Shown piece by piece: positions 1-7,028 of a DNA stretch of 64,000 bases. This DNA comes from Ascidiaceihabitans sp029251465 (GTDB lineage Bacteria; Pseudomonadota; Alphaproteobacteria; Rhodobacterales; Rhodobacteraceae). The notes under the pieces were generated by a model. That model was not told the origin of the DNA. It did not search any database and was given only the letters and a program-made list of their open reading frames with translations. Where the stretch lies: positions 1,550,001 to 1,614,000 of the forward strand of contig NZ_CP170633.1 in assembly GCF_042932805.1 (NCBI RefSeq). The letters run 5' to 3'. A program made the position numbers and the translations under genes. Position 1 is the first letter of the stretch. Each line of letters opens with the position of its first letter.

Positions 1-1
1 G

Positions 2-1054
2 AGCGCGGGTGGCGTCGGTGTCATGGGCGGTTTGCTGATGGGCGCTGCGACGGTTGTTGCCGCGGTGGTTTTGTATGCAAAAATGCAGGCAGGACGCATG
101 CGCGGCTTGGCTATTTTTGCACTGCTGGTCGTTGGGTTCTTTGTCTATCGTTCAGTGTTTGATCCAGCGGTTGCGCGTATCGAAGCGGTCGATCCCGCGT
201 TTCTCGGGTATTTGGGCGGTCTGAACCTGCCTGTTGTTGTTGCGTGGCCTGTTGGCGGATTGCTCGCGGCTGCGGTGGCTTGGATGATCGGTAAAACGGC
301 CCTTGGTTTGCGTTCGGATTATCTGGCAATCGCGACGCTGGGCATTTCTGAAATCATCATTGCCGTGATGAAAAACGAAGACTGGATGGCACGCGGCGTG
401 AAAAACGTGGTTGGCCTGCCGCGCCCTGCCCCCTACGAGATCGATTTGCAAAACGATGCAGGCTTTGTCGAAACCGCAGCCAGCTTTGGTCTTGATCCCG
501 TCACCGCATCAACCTTGTGGGTCAAAATGATCTACGCGGGCCTGTTCAGTGTTGTGTTGATCGTGCTGTTTATCCTTGCACAACGCGCCTTGCACAGCCC
601 GTGGGGTCGCATGATGCGCGCCATTCGCGACAATGAATTCGCAGCCGAAGCGATGGGCAAACACGTCACCTCCCGTCACCTGCAAGTCTTTGTTTTGGGC
701 AGTGCAGTGTGTGGGATTGCGGGCGCGATGATGACCACGCTGGACGGTCAGTTGACACCGGGCACGTACCAACCGCTGCGCTTTACCTTTCTGATCTGGG
801 TGATGGTGATTGTTGGCGGGTCCGGCAACAATCTGGGCGCGGTTTTGGGTGGTTTCCTGATCTGGTGGCTGTGGGTCATGGTTGAACCGATGGGCAACGC
901 GCTGATGTATTACGTGACTTATTTCATGCCCGATGGCAGCGGCCTGAAGGAACATTTGCTCGATAGCACAGCACACATGCGGTTGCTGACGATGGGGCTG
1001 GTTCTGCTGCTGGTGCTCAGGTTCAGTCCGCGGGGCTTGATCCCTGAGAAGTAA
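2..1054 (+). CDS. livM: Branched-chain amino acid ABC transporter permease LivM, 5' end outside window
   Basis: Inner-membrane permease of a LivFGHMJ-type importer for leucine, isoleucine and valine. The reading frame is open to the window edge, so the first Met at 23 is probably internal; LivM proteins are usually longer than the 343 residues that follow it. Visible features are many hydrophobic segments, the EAA-like cytoplasmic loop around ALHSPWGRMMRAIRDNEFAAEAMG, and the typical LivM ending LRFSPRGLIPEK. An intrinsic terminator follows within 10 bp, so this is the last gene of a plus-strand operon whose other members must lie to the left. The family call is secure; the substrate is inferred from the family. 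Confidence 0.88.
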   Translation, partial: SAGGVGVMGGLLMGAATVVAAVVLYAKMQAGRMRGLAIFALLVVGFFVYRSVFDPAVARIEAVDPAFLGYLGGLNLPVVVAWPVGGLLAAAVAWMIGKTALGLRSDYLAIATLGISEIIIAVMKNEDWMARGVKNVVGLPRPAPYEIDLQNDAGFVETAASFGLDPVTASTLWVKMIYAGLFSVVLIVLFILAQRALHSPWGRMMRAIRDNEFAAEAMGKHVTSRHLQVFVLGSAVCGIAGAMMTTLDGQLTPGTYQPLRFTFLIWVMVIVGGSGNNLGAVLGGFLIWWLWVMVEPMGNALMYYVTYFMPDGSGLKEHLLDSTAHMRLLTMGLVLLLVLRFSPRGLIPEK

Positions 1055-1062
1055 ACCCAAAT

Positions 1063-1090
1063 CGGCGCCCCGCAAGGAGGCGCCGTTTTT
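1063..1090 (+). terminator. Intrinsic terminator after livM
   Basis: Seven-base inverted repeat CGGCGCC (1063-1069) and GGCGCCG (1079-1085) followed by TTTTT. It lies between the convergent livM and ectC-like genes; only the plus orientation has a U-tract. Confidence 0.85.
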
Positions 1091-1105
1091 CACTGTCTGC
1101 TTGGG

Positions 1106-1489
1106 TTACGCAGAATAGCTGCCGTCTGCTCCGTGGACCTCATCACCAGTGAGGGCCGGATTAAAGACAGAGATCAACAGCATGTCTTCATCGCCCATAA
1201 CACGCAGCGTGTGGCGGTCGTTTTGATCCAGCGCGTACAGGGTGCCGGCCTCGATCACGTGATCCGCACCCGTCGCCAAATCCGTGACAACCCCGCGCCC
1301 TGAAATGCAGTAGCACGCCTCAAGGTGGTGTTTGTATTCCAGCGTCATCGACGCACCGGCCGTGATCCATGTCTCGTTCAGAGAAAAGCCCATGCGTTCG
1401 GTTTTGGTCAGCATCCGCAGACTGCGCCACCCCGGACCAGAGGCATCACGCGGCCCGCCTTGCAGGTCTGATTTGCGTTGAATAATCAT
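1106..1489 (-). CDS. ectC: Ectoine synthase-like cupin (solitary EctC)
   Basis: EctC closes N-gamma-acetyl-diaminobutyrate into the compatible solute ectoine. The 127-residue product has the family's usual length and its hallmark stretches: GFSLNETWITAGA, the metal-binding cupin segment YKHHLEACYCISGRG, GTLYALDQNDRHTLR and the ending FNPALTGDEVHGADGSYSA. No ectA, ectB or ask_ect is next to it. It starts 2 bp after the stop of the HerA-like gene and so shares its transcript. Solitary ectC genes are known in bacteria that do not make ectoine from scratch; whether this one acts on imported precursor, or in a side reaction, cannot be read from the sequence. Confidence 0.85.
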   Translation of the reverse strand: MIIQRKSDLQGGPRDASGPGWRSLRMLTKTERMGFSLNETWITAGASMTLEYKHHLEACYCISGRGVVTDLATGADHVIEAGTLYALDQNDRHTLRVMGDEDMLLISVFNPALTGDEVHGADGSYSA

Positions 1490-1491
1490 GC

Positions 1492-3042
1492 CTAACGCCC
1501 TCGGAACAGGCCACCAAGGATGCCGCGTACGATACGTTTTCCTGTGGTCCCTTTAAGTTCTTTGATCACGACCGACGCGATGGCCCCGCCGAACCCCTCG
1601 CTGGTGCGTTTGCGGGTGGCGCGCGATGTGGATCGTGTCACGCGCGTGCCTTCAAACCGGCGTCCTGCGTTGAATTCGCGCAATGCCGGTTGGGTTTCAG
1701 CCTCGGCAATATCCTCGGCCTTTTCCGCCTCAGCGGCGGCGTCCTGTGCCCGTTTGGTCAGGATTTCAAACGCAGACGTGCGATCCAGCGTTTCATCGTA
1801 TTTGCCGGACATGTCGGAGGCGGCCAAGATCGCTTTGCGCTCTGCTTTGGTGATCGGCCCCAGTTGCGATGACGGTGGACGGATCAACGTGCGCTCGACA
1901 ATGCCCGGCACGCCTTTCTTTTGCAGCATCGAAGTCACGGCCTCGCCGACGCCGACCTCGCGAATGGCTTCTTCGGTCGAAAAGCGTGGGTTTTCGCGGT
2001 AGGTTTCCGCCGCCATGCGCAATTCTTTGCGGTCTTTGGCGGTGAATGCGCGCAAAGCGTGCTGGAAACGGTTGCCCAACTGCCCAAGGATGTCGTCGGG
2101 CACATCTGCCGGATTTTGGGTGATGAAATAGACGCCCACACCTTTGGAGCGGATCAGGCGCGCGACTTGTTCGACCTTGTTCACCAAGGCCTTGGGCGCG
2201 TCATCAAACAACAGGTGCGCTTCGTCGAAAAAGAACACGAGCTTGGGTTTGTCAGGGTCGCCAACTTCGGGCAGCACCTCGAACAGCTCGGACAGCAGCC
2301 ACAGCAAAAACGTGGCGTACAGCCCCGGCGAACCCATCAGTTTGTCTGCCGCCAGCAGGTTGATCACACCACGCCCGTCGGCATCTGTGCGCATCAAATC
2401 AGCCAGCTCAAGCGCCGGTTCGCCAAACAGATTGGTGCCGCCCTGGTTTTCCAAGACCAGCAAACGGCGCTGGATCGCCCCGATGGATGCGGATGACACG
2501 TTGCCGTAACGCAGTGATAACGCCTTGGCGTTTTGACCAATCCAGACCAGCAGCGCCTGAAGGTCCTTGAGGTCCAACAGCGGCAGCCCGTCTTCATCCG
2601 CAAGGCGGAACGCGATGTTCACGATGCCCTCTTGGGCCTCTGACAATTCCAGCAAACGTGACAACAACAATGGCCCCATTTCGGCAACCGTGGTGCGCAC
2701 AGGGTGGCCTTGATCTCCGAACAGGTCCCAAAACGTAACGGGAAACGCATCGTAGGTGTAATCGTCGAACCCGATAATCCCAGCCCGCTTCATGAACGCG
2801 TCATGCAGTTTATGATCGGGGCTGCCGGATTTCGCGAGGCCCGAAAGGTCGCCTTTGACGTCCGATAAAAACACCGGCACTCCCGCGTTCGAAAACCCTT
2901 CGGCCAAGATTTGCAGCGTGACGGTTTTGCCCGTACCGGTTGCGCCCGCAATCAAACCATGCCGGTTTGCGTACTTCAGGCTTAGCCCTTGTTGGACGCC
3001 ATACTCAGGCCCGCCGCCGCCAATAAAAATCTCGGATGTCAT
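1492..3042 (-). CDS. HerA-like DUF853 family ATPase
   Basis: A 516-residue P-loop ATPase of the DUF853/YjgR group, related to the HerA-FtsK DNA-pumping superfamily. Walker A is GATGTGKT at residues 33-40. A Walker B-like hydrophobic run ending in FFFDEAHLLF lies near residue 270, followed by a sensor region with the motif FITQNP. The C-terminal ~80 residues are Ala/Glu- and then Arg-rich, as usual for this family. The cellular role of the group is not established. It is first in a two-gene unit with the solitary ectC. Confidence 0.85.
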   Translation of the reverse strand: MTSEIFIGGGGPEYGVQQGLSLKYANRHGLIAGATGTGKTVTLQILAEGFSNAGVPVFLSDVKGDLSGLAKSGSPDHKLHDAFMKRAGIIGFDDYTYDAFPVTFWDLFGDQGHPVRTTVAEMGPLLLSRLLELSEAQEGIVNIAFRLADEDGLPLLDLKDLQALLVWIGQNAKALSLRYGNVSSASIGAIQRRLLVLENQGGTNLFGEPALELADLMRTDADGRGVINLLAADKLMGSPGLYATFLLWLLSELFEVLPEVGDPDKPKLVFFFDEAHLLFDDAPKALVNKVEQVARLIRSKGVGVYFITQNPADVPDDILGQLGNRFQHALRAFTAKDRKELRMAAETYRENPRFSTEEAIREVGVGEAVTSMLQKKGVPGIVERTLIRPPSSQLGPITKAERKAILAASDMSGKYDETLDRTSAFEILTKRAQDAAAEAEKAEDIAEAETQPALREFNAGRRFEGTRVTRSTSRATRKRTSEGFGGAIASVVIKELKGTTGKRIVRGILGGLFRGR

Positions 3043-3090
3043 ACACGTTTACCTTTTGGTCATCTCTTTATTCGCCCCGACCATACAAAC

Positions 3091-3117
3091 TTAACCTTTG
3101 GGGGCCATAGTTATATT
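3091..3117 (+). promoter_or_regulatory. Possible promoter of the first candidate sRNA
   Basis: TATATT at 3112-3117 makes a fair -10 element. The -35 is weak (CTTAAC/TTAACC around 3090-3096). It is proposed only because it lies just before a compact hairpin-plus-terminator unit that has no other obvious promoter. Confidence 0.3.
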
Positions 3118-3121
3118 TGTC

Positions 3122-3197
3122 TTGTGCCTACATGTCCTTGGCACCTGACACTTCCTCCCTGTCAGACTGGCCGTGCCTTAGGGTACGGCCCTTTTTT
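3122..3197 (+). ncRNA. Candidate small RNA with anti-Shine-Dalgarno loop and own terminator
   Basis: No gene occupies 3043-3523, but the region holds two hairpin/terminator units. This first one has a 6-bp hairpin, CTGACA (3145-3150) and TGTCAG (3160-3165), whose nine-base loop CTTCCTCCC would pair with ribosome-binding sites. It ends in a 9-bp terminator stem, GGCCGTGCC (3169-3177) with GGTACGGCC (3182-3190), TTAG loop and six Ts. C/U-rich anti-SD loops are the hallmark of the CcsR or cuckoo sRNAs of Rhodobacterales and of related rhizobial RNAs. This resemblance is partial (seven of nine loop bases). No flanking CDS explains the terminator. Confidence 0.5.
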
Positions 3198-3246
3198 ACC
3201 ATCGGGTAAAAGCCGCGAATTTGACGCATAAGTTACAATTTTTATG

Positions 3247-3275
3247 TTGACCCTGCGCGTTTGGTTACGTAACTT
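3247..3275 (+). promoter_or_regulatory. Promoter of the second candidate sRNA
   Basis: TTGACC (3247-3252), a spacer of exactly 17 bases and TAACTT (3270-3275) form a good housekeeping-sigma promoter. Transcription would begin near 3282 and reach the terminator at 3349 with no open reading frame between. Confidence 0.5.
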
Positions 3276-3281
3276 CTCCTC

Positions 3282-3349
3282 AATAATAAGTCGGCCAGTC
3301 CGACGGGGAGACGACATTGGGAAAGAGAGCTGAAAAAGCTCTCTTTTTC
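3282..3349 (+). ncRNA. Second candidate small RNA, about 68 nt
   Basis: Bounded by the promoter at 3247-3275 and a strong terminator: AAAGAGAGC (3322-3330), its complement GCTCTCTTT (3338-3346) and further Ts. An upstream 5-bp hairpin pairs GTCGG (3290-3294) with CCGAC (3300-3304). The purine-rich stretch between the stems (GGGGAG) could pair with pyrimidine-rich loops such as that of the preceding candidate RNA. No family is recognised. The alternative is a leader for the IalB gene that is terminated early. Confidence 0.45.
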
Positions 3350-3523
3350 TATTTCTGGCACATGATAGGCCGCGCTGATCGGCAAATTGTGACGCCCTGT
3401 CGTAAATCATCAAAATGACACGCAAAAATTTGCTCATCCGCGCCAGAAAGTCGCGAGTTCCCCACTGACACTCGCAATCCGGCGTGATAATCAGGACAAA
3501 ATATAAAAAGTGGTGGACCAAAA

Positions 3524-4147
3524 ATGATGACTTTCCGCAAAACAACTTTGTTCAGTGCAGCCTTGCTGCTGGCAACCTCGGGCATGGCGTTTGCCCAGGA
3601 AACAGCAAAACCAGAAGAAGGCACATCTGAGGGCACGGCATCGCAAGTTGAATCGCAGCTGAGCCTTGGTGAAGACGCAAACAAAGACCCGAATTTGGGC
3701 CAACCTTATACGCTTGAGGAAATCGGCGATTGGGAAATGCGGTGCATCAAAACCGAAGCCGAAGAAGATCCCTGCCAGTTGTACCAGCTGATGGACGACG
3801 GCGAAGGCGTTCCGGTCGCAGAATTCACGATGTTTCGCCTGCCTGAAGGCGGCAAAGCCATCGCGGGTGCGACTGTCGTTGTCCCGTTGGAAACAGCGCT
3901 TCCGAACCAGTTGACCATCACAGTTGATGGCGGGTCTGCCCGTCGCTATCCTTTCGCATTCTGCAATCCGGTTGGTTGCTATGCCCGCATCGGTTTGACA
4001 GCGGCGGATGTGGCTGTGTTCAAAAAAGGATCCAAAGCCACGATCACAATCGTACCTGCCTTGGCACCGGATCAAAAAGTTAATCTGAACCTGTCGTTGA
4101 CAGGCTTTACAGCTGGATTTGAAAAGTCATCGATCATTCAGCAATAA
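3524..4147 (+). CDS. Invasion-associated locus B (IalB) family periplasmic protein
   Basis: A 207-residue exported protein. Residues 1-24 form a Sec signal peptide ending AFA, cleaved before QETA. A short acidic linker precedes the IalB fold, with its paired cysteines in WEMRCIKTEAEEDPCQ and FAFCNPVGCYARIG, the conserved FRLPEGG stretch and a C-terminal FTAGFEK segment. IalB was named from Bartonella erythrocyte invasion, but homologues are common in free-living marine alphaproteobacteria, where their role is unknown. It is monocistronic with its own terminator; candidate sRNAs lie just upstream. Confidence 0.82.
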   Translation: MMTFRKTTLFSAALLLATSGMAFAQETAKPEEGTSEGTASQVESQLSLGEDANKDPNLGQPYTLEEIGDWEMRCIKTEAEEDPCQLYQLMDDGEGVPVAEFTMFRLPEGGKAIAGATVVVPLETALPNQLTITVDGGSARRYPFAFCNPVGCYARIGLTAADVAVFKKGSKATITIVPALAPDQKVNLNLSLTGFTAGFEKSSIIQQ

Positions 4148-4172
4148 GACACTGAAAACTTATGCATTCCGA

Positions 4173-4204
4173 AAGTGCCTTGCAGAAATGTGAGGCACTT
4201 TTTT
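4173..4204. terminator. Bidirectional intrinsic terminator
   Basis: AAGTGCCT (4173-4180) pairs with AGGCACTT (4193-4200), followed by a T-run on the plus strand. It serves the IalB gene and, with A residues on its left flank, may also end the convergent ketoacyl-synthase operon. Confidence 0.8.
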
Positions 4205-4215
4205 CGTACTGGGCC

Positions 4216-5424
4216 TTAGATTTTGCGCAAGGCCAACACGGCGTTCATGCCACCAAAAGCAAAGGCGTTGGATAAAACCAGATCGACCGACGCATCGCGT
4301 GCCTCGTTTGGTACAACGTCCAGGGCGCATTCAGGGTCCGGTTCTTCGTAGCCGATTGTGGGCGCAATGACCCCGTCACGCAGGGCCATGATGCAGGCCA
4401 ACAGTTCAACCGCACCCGTGCCGCCGATCAGATGCCCGTGCATGGATTTCGTCGAAGAGATCATCAACTGATCCGCGTGTGGTCCAAACACATCCGCCAC
4501 TGCCGCGCATTCGGTCTTGTCGTTCGCCGCTGTGCCGGTGCCGTGCGCGTTGATATAGCCGACTTGATCAGGGTTCACGCCAGCATCTGCAAGCGCGCCT
4601 GCCATCGCTCGCGCAGCGCCATTTTTGGACGGCATCACGATGTCTGCAGCATCTGAGGACATGGCGAACCCTGCGACTTCGCACAGGATCTCAGCACCAC
4701 GGGCACGCGCATGTTCATATTCTTCAAAGACAAAGATGCCGGCACCCTCGCCCTGCACCATGCCGTTGCGGTTGGCGGAAAACGGGCGGCAGGCGTCTTT
4801 GGACATGACCCGCAGACCTTCCCACGCCTTGACGCCGCCAAAGCACAGCATCGATTCAGACCCACCCGTCAGCATTGCAGGTGCCATGCCCGAGCGCACC
4901 ATTTGAAACGCTTGCGCCATGGCGTGATTGGACGACGCGCAGGCGGTCGAGACGGTGAACGACGGCCCCTTGAGGTTGTATTCCATGCTGACGTGACTGG
5001 CAGCGGCATTGTTCATCAGCTTTGGTACGACAAACGGGTGCACGCGGTTTTTGCCCTCTTCGTAGACGGCGCGGTAATTGTCATCCCACGTGCTGACACC
5101 GCCGCCTGCGGTGCCCAGAACCACGCCGGATTTGGCTGCGGTTTCACCACTGAAGATGATGCCGGATTGCGCGATCGCCTCGGCCGCAGCTGCCAGCGTA
5201 AACTGGGTGTAGCGATCATACAGCGACATTTGCTGACGGTTGTAGCGCCCTTCGGCCTCAAACCCGCGCACCTGACCACCGATCTGGATCGACAAGCGCT
5301 CAACATCACGGAACTCCAACGGGCCAATACCACAACGCCCTTCGCGCATTGCCTCCATCGTCGCGGCCACCGAATGGCCAAGCGCGTTGATGGTGCCGGC
5401 ACCTGTGATGACCACCCGTTTCAT
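4216..5424 (-). CDS. Beta-ketoacyl-ACP synthase, KAS II (FabF)-like
   Basis: Condenses malonyl-ACP with an acyl-ACP. The 402-residue product has the full thiolase-fold KAS triad: Cys162 in STACASS, His294 in NAHGTGT and His331 in KSMHGHLIGGTG. It is the last gene of a three-gene unit with a dedicated ACP (6 bp upstream) and an LpxD-like acyltransferase. It is therefore probably not the housekeeping FabF but one that extends a special acyl chain carried on that ACP. NodE and FabF-XL type enzymes in rhizobia are parallel examples; the chain made here is unknown. Confidence 0.87.
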   Translation of the reverse strand: MKRVVITGAGTINALGHSVAATMEAMREGRCGIGPLEFRDVERLSIQIGGQVRGFEAEGRYNRQQMSLYDRYTQFTLAAAAEAIAQSGIIFSGETAAKSGVVLGTAGGGVSTWDDNYRAVYEEGKNRVHPFVVPKLMNNAAASHVSMEYNLKGPSFTVSTACASSNHAMAQAFQMVRSGMAPAMLTGGSESMLCFGGVKAWEGLRVMSKDACRPFSANRNGMVQGEGAGIFVFEEYEHARARGAEILCEVAGFAMSSDAADIVMPSKNGAARAMAGALADAGVNPDQVGYINAHGTGTAANDKTECAAVADVFGPHADQLMISSTKSMHGHLIGGTGAVELLACIMALRDGVIAPTIGYEEPDPECALDVVPNEARDASVDLVLSNAFAFGGMNAVLALRKI

Positions 5425-5429
5425 CTGCG

Positions 5430-5690
5430 TCAGGCCGCCTGTTCTTTCACGAGGCGCTCAATGCCTTGGATAATTTTGGCCACTGACGTGATGTCAAAGT
5501 CGCTGTTGGATGGCGCGTTGGCGTTGAACGGGATGGTGATGTCGAATTCTTCTTCGATGGCGAAAATGCTTTCGACCAAGCCAAGGCTGTCGATCCCGAT
5601 GTCCTCAAGCGAATTGTCCAAAGAGACATCGGACGTTTCGAGCATGGCTTGCTCGGCGATGATTTTGACCACTTTGTCGGCAACGCTCAT
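5430..5690 (-). CDS. Acyl carrier protein, specialised
   Basis: An 86-residue acidic four-helix carrier with the phosphopantetheine site GIDSLG, Ser35. It is clearly different from the very conserved housekeeping AcpP and has an insert rich in Asn/Ser (NANAPSNSDFD) before the last helix. It lies between the KAS and LpxD-like genes, which would load and unload it. This resembles the logic of rhizobial AcpXL for long-chain lipid A acylation, although the sequence is not AcpXL. Confidence 0.85.
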   Translation of the reverse strand: MSVADKVVKIIAEQAMLETSDVSLDNSLEDIGIDSLGLVESIFAIEEEFDITIPFNANAPSNSDFDITSVAKIIQGIERLVKEQAA

Positions 5691-5720
5691 GTTTTCACCT
5701 TTTGTGCTGTTGGTGGTGAT

Positions 5721-6812
5721 CTAGTCGTTGGGCGCGTCTTTTGAAACAGGATTTTTCAAACCTGCGACATCACGGAACAATCTTGGCAACCGGCGCAACA
5801 GCTTGTAGAGCTCTATTTGTTTGTCCATCTGGATCGCCGGATACCCTAACATGACACGGCCCGCAGGCACGTTTGACAGCACTTTGGTCGCACCACCCGT
5901 GATCACCCGATCACCCACAAAGATGTTGTCGCTGATCCCCGTCATGCCACCCAAGACCACGTTATTGCCCACACGTGACGATCCTGCGACAGCCACGTGA
6001 CCGCAAATCAGACAGTCGTTGCCAATGACGACGTTGTGGCCAATCTGCGAATTGTTGTCGAATTTGCAGCCATTGCCGATCTTGGTGTCGCGGATAGTGC
6101 CATTGTCGATTGTTGTGGTGGAACCGACTTCGACATCGTCACCAATCACCACGGCCCCGAGCGAATGAATACGCGTCCAGGGCTGCGCTTTGGTTTCTTG
6201 CTGATCGCCAAGGCTTTCACGCGCCGCTTCGATCCCAGAGCGTTCTGCGGTCACAAAGCTGAACCCGTCGCCGCCAATCCGTGCGCCCGGCTGTGCGATG
6301 AACCGATCACCAATGCGTACACGCGCGCCGATGCTGACATGTTCGCGCAAGAACGCGTTTGCACCCAGAACCGCGTCCGCGCCAACATAGCACTGCGGAC
6401 CAATCACGCTGCCCGCACCAATCTGCGCACCAGCTGCAATCACAGCCAAAGGACCAACAGATACATCAGCGCCAAGGATCGCTGCCGGATCAATCACGGC
6501 ACTGGGGTGAAGCCCCGCGCTATACCCCTGCCCGCGATCCATCATGGTCGTGAGACCGGACATCGTGAAACGCGGTCGTTTAGAGACAATGACGGCCTCT
6601 AGCCCCATCGCCTGCCAGTCTGCCCCGTCCCAGACCATGGCTGCGCGGGCTTTGCCTGCCGTCAGGTCCGCCGCATATTTTGGGTCCATCGCCAATGCCA
6701 AATCATCGGGTCCGGCACTTGCGGGTTCCTGTACAGAGGCGATCAAAAGATCAACGGCGCCAAAGGCTTCTGCCCCTAGCGCCGCTGCGATGTCTTTGAT
6801 GGAATGGTTCAT
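5721..6812 (-). CDS. LpxD-like UDP-3-O-acylglucosamine N-acyltransferase
   Basis: A 363-residue left-handed beta-helix acyltransferase. An N-terminal LpxD-type uridine-binding domain spans about residues 1-95. Hexapeptide repeats follow from about 100 to 330, with the catalytic His259 in NSQIGHNVVIG, and then a C-terminal helical tail. The canonical lpxD normally sits with bamA, fabZ and lpxA, which are absent here. With its own ACP and KAS genes downstream, this copy probably transfers a special acyl chain to a lipid A precursor or another sugar. It could be the only LpxD of the genome; that cannot be decided from this window. Confidence 0.82.
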   Translation of the reverse strand: MNHSIKDIAAALGAEAFGAVDLLIASVQEPASAGPDDLALAMDPKYAADLTAGKARAAMVWDGADWQAMGLEAVIVSKRPRFTMSGLTTMMDRGQGYSAGLHPSAVIDPAAILGADVSVGPLAVIAAGAQIGAGSVIGPQCYVGADAVLGANAFLREHVSIGARVRIGDRFIAQPGARIGGDGFSFVTAERSGIEAARESLGDQQETKAQPWTRIHSLGAVVIGDDVEVGSTTTIDNGTIRDTKIGNGCKFDNNSQIGHNVVIGNDCLICGHVAVAGSSRVGNNVVLGGMTGISDNIFVGDRVITGGATKVLSNVPAGRVMLGYPAIQMDKQIELYKLLRRLPRLFRDVAGLKNPVSKDAPND

Positions 6813-6842
6813 GTCAAATCCCCGAAACGTTCGGGAATTGGA

Positions 6843-7028
6843 TTACCCTTGAACGGCGCGCAATGCCACCCCTGCCTTTTGCAAGGCATTCCAGATGCGC
6901 GCGTCTCTGCCATAGACATCACGACGATATTGCGTGTGACCTTTGGCGGTTGTGAACGCTGTGCGGTAGATGATGTGCACGGGAACCGGGTTTTTTAGAT
7001 TGACCTGTTGTTCCTTGCCAGTTGCCAA
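6843..7028 (-). pseudogene. Out-of-frame C-terminal tail of the L,D-transpeptidase
   Basis: This frame encodes LATGKEQQVNLKNPVPV followed by IIYRTAFTTAKG, YRRDVYGRDARIW and GVALRAVQG, the usual C-terminus of YcbB-like transpeptidases. It is in another frame from the catalytic part. The gene has GGCTTTTCCAAGCG near 7035-7045; one more T would give the reading GFFQAKLATGKEQ and restore a single frame of 540 codons from 8461 to 6843. The break is either a one-base deletion in a T homopolymer or a sequencing error. Confidence 0.75.

Noticed and set aside
4711..5724. 337-codon open frame on the plus strand
   Set aside because: Entirely antisense to the ketoacyl synthase and ACP genes, which have catalytic motifs; the product is His/Arg-rich without motifs.
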